DNA of 64,000 bases, from assembly GCF_001426185.1 (NCBI RefSeq), contig NZ_LMRP01000002.1:558157-622156 (forward strand), read 5' to 3'. Positions 58,536-64,000 of this stretch are shown one piece after another. A program made the translations under genes and the position numbers. The notes below the pieces were generated by a model that searched no databases, was not told where the DNA came from, and was given only the letters and a program-made list of their open reading frames with translations. How positions within the stretch are numbered: position 1 is the stretch's first letter; every line of letters starts with the position of its first letter. This stretch comes from Rhodococcus sp. Leaf247 (GTDB lineage: Bacteria > Actinomycetota > Actinomycetes > Mycobacteriales > Mycobacteriaceae).

Positions 58536-59584
58536 GTCCGGCCGTCGACCGGTCCCGCGCCGGCCGCTGGGTACTACTGGCGCTGGTCACGGCCGTCGTG
58601 GCCGTGCTGGCGGATCGCGTCGGGGTGCCGTCGGCTGCTCTGTTCGTCGCGCTCGCCGTCGCGACGGTGTTCGCGTTGTGCAACAGAGGCCCCGGCAAGG
58701 TTCCCCGGCCGATGTCGATGGGTGCGCAGGCGATACTCGGCGTCGAGATCGGCACCCTGCTCGACCGGGACACGATGTCCTCGCTCGGGTCGGCCTGGAT
58801 CTGGGTTCTGGTGGTGTCCCTCGGCACGCTGCTGCTCTCGATCGCGGCCGGCGCGCTGCTCGGATTACACCGCGACCTCGATGCGACGACCGGCGCGCTC
58901 GCCCTGGTGGCCGGCGGGGCCTCGGGCATGGTCGCGATCGCCCGTGATCTGGGCGGCGACGAGCGCGTGGTCGCCGTGGTGCAGTACGTGCGGGTTCTGC
59001 TGGTCACCGCGTCCCTGCCGTTCGTCGCCACCGTGGTGTTCTCGGCCGACACGGGCCAGGGCGGATCGCCGATCACGGAGTCGGCTCCGCTATGGGCCGA
59101 CGCTCTCTTCATCGCCGCCTGCCTGCTGGTGGGCATCCCGTTGGGGCGACTCGTTCGACTCCCCGCACCCGCGCTGCTCGGCCCGCTCATGATCTCGGGC
59201 GCCGCAGACCTGCTCGGCTGGACGGGCGGTGCGGGCGTCCCCTTCCTGCTGCTCCAACTGGTCTACATCGTGATCGGGTGGCAGGCCGGTCTGCAGTTCA
59301 CCCTCGACAGCCTCAAGTCCATCGGCCGCATCATCCCGTGGGCGGTGCTGCTGATCGTCGCGATCGCGGTGGGCTGCGCTCTGCTCGGATTGATCCTGGT
59401 CGGCACCACCGGCATCACGCCGTACGAGGCCTACCTCGCGACGACGCCGGGCGGCATCTATGCCGTGCTGGCCCTCGCCGCGGCGAGCAACGTCAACGTC
59501 ACGTTCGTCGTCGCGGCCCAGGTGCTGCGGGTGTTCCTGATGCTGCTGGTCGTCCCGCTGTTCACCCGGGCACGCGGGCGGTGA
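58532..59584 (+). CDS. AbrB-type membrane protein (duplicated domain transporter)
   Basis: About 350 residues, nearly all membrane. Two similar halves: PMSMGAQAILGVEIGTLLDR then ALALVAGGASGMVAIARDLG, and LVYIVIGWQAGLQFTLDSLK then YEAYLATTPGGIYAVLALAA, each ending in a Gly-rich re-entrant-like motif followed by VQYVRVLLVTASLPF / AQVLRVFLMLLVVPL. This is the AbrB/ammonia-monooxygenase-like duplication family (unrelated to the transcription factor AbrB). Substrate unknown. TTG at 58532 overlaps the upstream stop by four bases; later GTGs are possible starts. Confidence 0.85.
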   Translation: MSPAVDRSRAGRWVLLALVTAVVAVLADRVGVPSAALFVALAVATVFALCNRGPGKVPRPMSMGAQAILGVEIGTLLDRDTMSSLGSAWIWVLVVSLGTLLLSIAAGALLGLHRDLDATTGALALVAGGASGMVAIARDLGGDERVVAVVQYVRVLLVTASLPFVATVVFSADTGQGGSPITESAPLWADALFIAACLLVGIPLGRLVRLPAPALLGPLMISGAADLLGWTGGAGVPFLLLQLVYIVIGWQAGLQFTLDSLKSIGRIIPWAVLLIVAIAVGCALLGLILVGTTGITPYEAYLATTPGGIYAVLALAAASNVNVTFVVAAQVLRVFLMLLVVPLFTRARGR

Positions 59585-59593
59585 CTGCAGGAC

Positions 59594-59630
59594 GGTGCGC
59601 CGAGCCGCGGATACCGCGGTTCGGCGCACC
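59594..59630. terminator. Bidirectional hairpin between convergent genes
   Basis: 17-bp stem GGTGCGCCGA(G/A)CCGCGG with a 3-base loop, 9 bases after the AbrB-type gene and 14 bases after the DUF6918 gene on the other strand. No long U-run. Confidence 0.75.
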
Positions 59631-59644
59631 GGGCGCTGTTCGGA

Positions 59645-60088
59645 TCAGGCTGCGTACTTCTGCACCAGAGCGCCGACACGGGGCAGTGCCTCGGTGACGT
59701 TCTTCTTCGCCGACGGACGCAGCGACGAGTACGCCTTCTTGATGGTGGACTTGCTGGTCTCGTCGATGCGCGCATCCGTCACGGACAGCAGCGCGTCGGA
59801 GGCCGCGTCACCGTTGGCGACGAGGTAGTCCCCGAACGATCCCGTCGGGTTCGCCGAGTACTGCGCCCAGAAGGGGTCGAGCTTGTCGACGAAGCTCGGC
59901 CACAGCTTGGCCACGGCGTCGTCGATCACGTTGGGGCTGATCTTCTTGACGGCGCCGTACGCGCCCTTGACCGCGAGGCCGGATGCGCCCTTCTTGTCCG
60001 ACACCTCCGCGTCGATCAGTGTGCGCACGTCCGCACGCACGGCGGATGCGTTGGTGTCGTCGAGGAGAGTCGTCTTCAGAGATGCCAC
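59645..60088 (-). CDS. DUF6918-like small soluble protein
   Basis: 147 residues: ASLKTTLLDDTNASAVRADV, RTLIDAEVSDKKGASGLAVK, AYGAVKKISPNVIDDAVAKL, PFWAQYSANPTGSFGDYLVA, TIKKAYSSLRPSAKKNVTEA. All-helical, no signal peptide. I believe it belongs to the actinobacterial DUF6918 group; function unknown. GTG at 60088. It lies 54 bases behind menC on the same strand. Confidence 0.8.
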   Translation of the reverse strand: MASLKTTLLDDTNASAVRADVRTLIDAEVSDKKGASGLAVKGAYGAVKKISPNVIDDAVAKLWPSFVDKLDPFWAQYSANPTGSFGDYLVANGDAASDALLSVTDARIDETSKSTIKKAYSSLRPSAKKNVTEALPRVGALVQKYAA

Positions 60089-60142
60089 GAAACAGTCCTG
60101 TCGTCGGGGAAAAGGAGGTGAACCGGTCACGAAGTCGGTATG

Positions 60143-61120
60143 TCACCGGTCGGCCGCGACATTACAACAGCGTTCGAGGCGCGCCATCCACCACCGACGA
60201 CGCTCCTCCGACGCAGCCAGTGCATCCAGCCGAACCGGATCCGGGACGACGATGTCGGCGCGCAATCGGCCGTCGACGAGCACGCGTGGTTCGGCGACGT
60301 CGTCGACGAACAGTGCGCCCGTTCCCAGTCCGCAGGCCATCTCCGACTGCAGGGCCGCCGCCGCCGCGAGACCGGCGCTCATCCCGACAGCGGAATCGAG
60401 TGCGCTGGACACGACCACCGGCACGCCGTACTCGGCCAGTTCCTCGGCGAGCGCGAGGACGGCGCGCATTCCGCCCAGCGGCGGAACCTTGACCACGGCC
60501 ACGTCCGCGGCCCCGGCCCGCACGACCCGCATGGGGTCCTCGGCGCGCCGGATACTCTCGTCGGCCGCGATCGACACCCCGCGCACCCGGTCGCGCACCT
60601 CGGCGAGTTCCTCGACACTGGCGCACGGCTGCTCCGCGTACTCGAGGTCACCGTTCTCGGTCAGCGCCCGCAACGCGGTGACGGCCTCGTCGACGGTCCA
60701 GCCGCCGTTGGCGTCGACACGCACGGTGGGGACCAGGTCGCGCACCGCCTCGACGCGCGCCACGTCGTCGGCAAGAGACTGCCCCTTCTCCGCCACCTTG
60801 ACCTTGGCCGTGCGGGCACCGGGGTAGCGGGCCAGCACATCGGGAACCTCCGCGGCGGGAACGGCGGGGACTGTCGCGTTGATGTCGACGAACTCCCGCA
60901 GCGCGGTGGGCGGCCCCTGCCACGCCGTCTCTATGCCGGCGAGCAGCCACGACGTCGACTCGATGTCGTCGTACTCGGTGAACGCGCCGAACTCGCCCCA
61001 TCCGGCCGGGCCCTCGAACAGCATCACCTCGCGCGTGGTGATGCCGCGGAAGCGCGTCCGCATCGGCAGGGAGAGCACACGCGCGGAGGCGGCGATCTCC
61101 TCGAACGACGGCAGCGTCAT
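60143..61120 (-). CDS. menC: o-Succinylbenzoate synthase
   Basis: 325 residues, enolase superfamily. Barrel signatures: ARTAKVKVAEKGQSLADDVA (catalytic KxK-like Lys), TVRVDANGGWTVDEAVTALR (metal Asp), LEYAEQPCASVEELAEVRDR (Glu), SIAADESIRRAED (Asp) and VAVVKVPPLGGMRAVLALAE (Lys). Dehydrates SHCHC to OSB in menaquinone synthesis. About 25 bases downstream of the thioesterase gene on the same strand. Confidence 0.95.
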   Translation of the reverse strand: MTLPSFEEIAASARVLSLPMRTRFRGITTREVMLFEGPAGWGEFGAFTEYDDIESTSWLLAGIETAWQGPPTALREFVDINATVPAVPAAEVPDVLARYPGARTAKVKVAEKGQSLADDVARVEAVRDLVPTVRVDANGGWTVDEAVTALRALTENGDLEYAEQPCASVEELAEVRDRVRGVSIAADESIRRAEDPMRVVRAGAADVAVVKVPPLGGMRAVLALAEELAEYGVPVVVSSALDSAVGMSAGLAAAAALQSEMACGLGTGALFVDDVAEPRVLVDGRLRADIVVPDPVRLDALAASEERRRWWMARLERCCNVAADR

Positions 61121-61145
61121 CGGTGCCCGCGAAGCGGCCGGGATG

Positions 61146-61757
61146 TCACTGCTGGCCGGGAAGGAGTTGGACCATCAGGGCGTTGCTCTCCGCCAGCAGT
61201 TTCCCGTCCGTGTTCTTCAGCGTCGCCTCGATGAACGTCTTGCGACCCTCGACATTCGTCACGTGGCCCTCGACGACCAGCGGCACGTTCAACGGAGTCA
61301 CTGCGCGGTAGTCGATGTGCAGGAACGCCGTGCGGCTGATCGGTCGGCCGTAGGCGCGTTGGACGAGCCCGAACAGGTCGTCGAACAGCAGGGGAAGCGT
61401 GCCGCCGTGCGCCGCACCGTTGCCACCGAGGTGGAACCGTCGAAAGACACCGGTGGACCGCACCCCGTCCGGACCGTACTTCTCGATCGTCCACGGGAGC
61501 ATCAGCAGACTGCCCCGCCCGGGGAGTCGGAGCGAGCGGCCTGCCGGTGATCGGCCTTCGGGCACGACGTACGGCGCCATGGTGGCCGCCAGCTTCTCGG
61601 CCTGGTCCGCGGCCAGTGCCAGCTGGTCGTCGGGCAGATCGGTGGACACCGCCAGGTCCTGGATCGTGCGGAGGGCTTCGATCAGACGGCCGTAGTCCGG
61701 CCCGGGCGTGGCCGGCGTGAATTTCGGGAAGCCGCCTTGCGGAGAATCCTCGGTCAT
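61146..61757 (-). CDS. PaaI-like hot-dog acyl-CoA thioesterase
   Basis: 203 residues. The hot-dog core is FRRFHLGGNGAAHGGTLPLL FDDLFG (the HGG turn and following Asp are the catalytic region of PaaI/MenI-type thioesterases), then TAFLHIDYRAVTPLNVPLVV, EGHVTNVEGRKTFIEATLKN. The N-terminal ~90 residues are extra. It sits between menC (25 bases downstream, same strand) and menB (divergent, 52 bases). The menaquinone pathway needs a DHNA-CoA thioesterase, and this is the obvious candidate here. ATG 61757. Confidence 0.85.
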   Translation of the reverse strand: MTEDSPQGGFPKFTPATPGPDYGRLIEALRTIQDLAVSTDLPDDQLALAADQAEKLAATMAPYVVPEGRSPAGRSLRLPGRGSLLMLPWTIEKYGPDGVRSTGVFRRFHLGGNGAAHGGTLPLLFDDLFGLVQRAYGRPISRTAFLHIDYRAVTPLNVPLVVEGHVTNVEGRKTFIEATLKNTDGKLLAESNALMVQLLPGQQ

Positions 61758-61808
61758 CGCACGACGGTAACGCGGAGTCCGGATCCTCCCGTCGTTAGGC
61801 TGTCGAAG

Positions 61809-62717
61809 GTGACCGATGAGACCTCGCCGTTCCAGCCCGACCTGTGGACCGCGGTCCCCGGCTTCGAGGACCTGGTGGACATCACCTACCACCGCCACGT
61901 GACCGACGGGACCGTGCGCATCGCCTTCGACCGCCCCGAGGTACGCAACGCGTTCCGCCCCGGCACGGTCGACGAGCTGTACCGGACCCTCGATCACGCG
62001 CGGATGACGTCCGATGTCGGCGCCGTCCTGCTCACCGGCAACGGCCCCGCACCGAAGGACGGCGTGTGGTCCTTCTGCTCCGGGGGCGATCAGCGCATCC
62101 GCGGTCGCAGCGGCTACCAGTATGCGAGCGGTGACACCGCGGAGACCGTCGACAAGGCACGCGCCGGACGGCTCCACATCCTGGAGGTACAGCGCCTGAT
62201 CCGCACGATGCCGAAGGTCGTGATCTGCCTCGTCAACGGCTGGGCCGCGGGCGGCGGACACAGCCTCCACGTGGTCTGCGACCTCACGCTCGCGAGCCGT
62301 GAGCACGCCCGGTTCAAGCAGACGGACGCCGACGTGGGCAGCTTCGACGGCGGGTACGGCAGTGCGTACCTGGCGAAGATGGTGGGCCAGAAGTTCGCTC
62401 GCGAGATCTTCTTCCTCGGCGATACCTACACCGCCGAGGACATGCACCGGATGGGTGCGGTCAACAAGGTGGTCGACCATGCCGACCTCGAGACCGTCGC
62501 GATCGAGTGGGGGCGCACGATCAACGGCAAGTCCCCGCAGGCGCAGCGAATGCTCAAGTACGCGTTCAACCTTCAGGACGACGGTCTGGTGGGGCAGCAA
62601 CTCTTCGCCGGTGAGGCGACGCGCCTGGCATACATGACCGACGAGGCCGTGGAGGGTCGCGACTCGTTCCTCGAGAAGCGTGAGCCGGACTGGTCTCCCT
62701 ACCCCTGGTACTTCTGA
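61809..62717 (+). CDS. menB: 1,4-Dihydroxy-2-naphthoyl-CoA synthase
   Basis: 302 residues, crotonase fold. FDRPEVRNAFRPGTVDELYR, WSFCSGGDQRIRGRSGYQYA, CLVNGWAAGGGHSLHVVCDL (oxyanion hole), FKQTDADVGSFDGGYGSAYL (the catalytic Asp/Gly region) and RDSFLEKREPDWSPYPWYF, all diagnostic of MenB. Cyclises OSB-CoA. GTG 61809. Heads a coupled-looking unit menB - VOC - menE. Confidence 0.96.
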   Translation: MTDETSPFQPDLWTAVPGFEDLVDITYHRHVTDGTVRIAFDRPEVRNAFRPGTVDELYRTLDHARMTSDVGAVLLTGNGPAPKDGVWSFCSGGDQRIRGRSGYQYASGDTAETVDKARAGRLHILEVQRLIRTMPKVVICLVNGWAAGGGHSLHVVCDLTLASREHARFKQTDADVGSFDGGYGSAYLAKMVGQKFAREIFFLGDTYTAEDMHRMGAVNKVVDHADLETVAIEWGRTINGKSPQAQRMLKYAFNLQDDGLVGQQLFAGEATRLAYMTDEAVEGRDSFLEKREPDWSPYPWYF

Positions 62718-62733
62718 GAGGCGATGCACTGCC

Positions 62734-63096
62734 ATGGAGGTATTGGCAAGCCGGATCATTCTGCGCCCGAGAGAGTTCGACGAGGCGCTGCACTTCTACC
62801 GGGATCAGCTGGGACTCGGCATATTCCGTGAGTACCCGGGCGGCGTCGTGTTCTTCGCAGGGCAGTCGTTGATCGAGGTCGCGGGACACGGCGAACGGAA
62901 AGCGGGAGCGACGATCCTGCTGCAGGTGCGTGACGTCGAGGCGACACGCGCCGAGTTGGAGGCGGCCGGCGTCGAGATCGTGCGGCCCCCGACGACCGAG
63001 CCGTGGGGACTGACGGAGATGTGGATCGCCGATCCCGACGGCAATTCCCTGGTCGTGGTCGAGGTTCCGCCCGGTCACCCGCAGCGCCGTGGCTGA
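62734..63096 (+). CDS. VOC family protein in the men operon
   Basis: 120 residues, one VOC module: SRIILRPREFDEALHFYRDQ, FREYPGGVVFFAGQSLIEVA, VRDVEATRAELEAAGVEIV and MWIADPDGNSLVVVEVPPGH. It lies 16 bases after menB, and the menE start overlaps its 3' end by 8 bases. Role in menaquinone synthesis is not established; it may bind a dihydroxynaphthoate-like ligand or protect against methylglyoxal. Confidence 0.85.
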   Translation: MEVLASRIILRPREFDEALHFYRDQLGLGIFREYPGGVVFFAGQSLIEVAGHGERKAGATILLQVRDVEATRAELEAAGVEIVRPPTTEPWGLTEMWIADPDGNSLVVVEVPPGHPQRRG

Positions 63097-64000
63097 TCTG
63101 ACGGTACTGCCGGTGCCCGGCGGCGAGGCAGTGCTGGAACTGCTCCCGCATCTGCGGTCCGTGCTCGACGGGACAGCGGCTCCGGCGCTTCCCGTCCCCG
63201 CCGACGACGTCCGCGAGCAACGCCGGCTCGTCGACGCGCTCGCGCCCGGCACGCCGATCGATCCGTCGACGGCGATGGTGCTGGCCACGTCGGGATCGAC
63301 GGGAATCCCCAAGGGGGCGTTGCTCACTGCCGACGCGTTGCGGGCGAGTGCCGCCGCGACCCACGCGCGATTGGGTGGTCCCGGACGGTGGCTGCTGGCT
63401 CTGCCCGCCCACCACATCGCCGGCATGCAGGTGGTGTTGCGCTCGCTGGCCGCGGGATTCGATCCCGCCGTCGTGGACGTGCAGGCGGGTTTCGACCCCG
63501 CCGACCTGACGCGGGCGATCGCGTCGATGACCGGTTCCCGCCGATACACCTCGCTGGTGCCCACTCAGCTGATCAAGGCGCTCGACCACCCGGACGCGGT
63601 GGCGGCCCTGGCATCCCTCGATGCGGTCCTGCTCGGCGGCGCCGCCACACCGGCTCCTGTGCTGGCGCGGGCGGTCGACGCGGGAATCAGAGTCGTCCGG
63701 ACGTACGGCATGACCGAAACCTGTGGCGGCTGTGTCTACGACGGTGTGCCGCTGGACGGTGTCCGCGTACGCCTCGACGACGGACGGGTAGTACTCGGCG
63801 GCCCGACGCTGGCGAACGGGTATCGAGGCCTGCCCAGTCACCCCGCATTCGCCGAACCCGGATGGTTCCGGACCGACGACCTGGGTCGACTCCAGGACGG
63901 ACGGCTGCAGATCCTGGGCCGCCTCGACGACGCCATCACCTCGGGTGGACTCACCGTGGTGCCGCGAGTGGTCGAGGAGTCCGCGGCGCGTGTCGACGGC
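63089..64000 (+). CDS. menE: o-Succinylbenzoate-CoA ligase, N-terminal part (3' end outside window)
   Basis: About 304 codons are visible and the frame runs off the end. ANL-superfamily motifs: P-loop VLATSGSTGIPKGALLTADA, LLALPAHHIAGMQVVLRSLA, VLLGGAATPAPVLARAVDAG, TYGMTETCGGCVYDGVPLDG, and the hinge FRTDDLGRLQDGRLQILGR. Short N-terminus typical of MenE. Activates OSB with ATP and CoA. GTG 63089 overlaps the VOC gene by 8 bases. Confidence 0.94.
   Translation, partial: MADLTVLPVPGGEAVLELLPHLRSVLDGTAAPALPVPADDVREQRRLVDALAPGTPIDPSTAMVLATSGSTGIPKGALLTADALRASAAATHARLGGPGRWLLALPAHHIAGMQVVLRSLAAGFDPAVVDVQAGFDPADLTRAIASMTGSRRYTSLVPTQLIKALDHPDAVAALASLDAVLLGGAATPAPVLARAVDAGIRVVRTYGMTETCGGCVYDGVPLDGVRVRLDDGRVVLGGPTLANGYRGLPSHPAFAEPGWFRTDDLGRLQDGRLQILGRLDDAITSGGLTVVPRVVEESAARVDG

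Overview
The window is 64 kb of high-GC actinobacterial chromosome. It carries hadA/hadB mycolate dehydratases, an mce/yrbE lipid-import operon, menJ, an mgtA-type mannosyltransferase and long stretches of gene order shared with Mycobacterium tuberculosis (menD to htpX; rpmG-hadA-hadB-tRNA-Trp-secE-nusG-rplK-rplA; rplJ-rplL; mkl; rpoB-rpoC). This points to a mycolic-acid-containing member of the Mycobacteriales, most likely Rhodococcus or a close relative. The assignment is by family resemblance only. No phage, IS element, CRISPR array or rRNA operon was seen.

Layout. 1-7 kb holds unrelated accessory enzymes: an MFS end, an exported EEP-family lipoprotein, a luciferase-like monooxygenase, a cholesterol-oxidase-like GMC flavoenzyme with a Tat signal, a PhoD phosphatase whose Tat signal lies in a different frame, a small membrane protein and a VOC protein. 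7-15 kb holds rpoC and rpoB (minus strand) with a recognisable promoter and leader. 15-27 kb is a minus-strand Mce transporter operon: ATPase (mceG/mkl) - yrbEA - yrbEB - mceA to mceF, nearly all joined by 4-base stop/start overlaps, then two Mce-associated membrane proteins. The ATPase carries a Q/Y/S/G repeat tail. 27-36 kb holds two tandem 14-TM exporters coupled to an SDR/hydrolase-like fusion protein, a DUF2505 protein, and a divergent alpha-oxoamine synthase and acyl-CoA dehydrogenase. 35.8-38.5 kb holds a class F sortase and a CHRD surface protein facing an ECF sigma/anti-sigma pair. The two units are separated by back-to-back promoters of identical architecture (GAAC-N17-CGTA).

38.5-48.3 kb is translation and secretion core: rplL, rplJ with a leader attenuator, two hydrolases, rplA, rplK, nusG, secE, tRNA-Trp, hadB, hadA, rpmG, tRNA-Met, tRNA-Thr and tRNA-Tyr. 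hadC is not at this locus. 48.4-64 kb is the menaquinone region: YajQ, htpX, a polyprenyl diphosphate synthase, menJ, an unknown membrane protein, menG, mgtA, a DUF3592 protein, a second DUF2505 protein, menD, a flavin reductase, an AbrB-type membrane protein, a DUF6918 protein, menC, a PaaI-like thioesterase, menB, a VOC protein and the start of menE. Together these genes cover the prenyl tail, most of the head-group steps, methylation and side-chain reduction of MK(H2). The thioesterase is a candidate for the DHNA-CoA hydrolysis step.

Starts were chosen by homology, overlap and Shine-Dalgarno sequences, and are noted where they matter. All functional statements rest on reading motifs by eye; no database search was possible.
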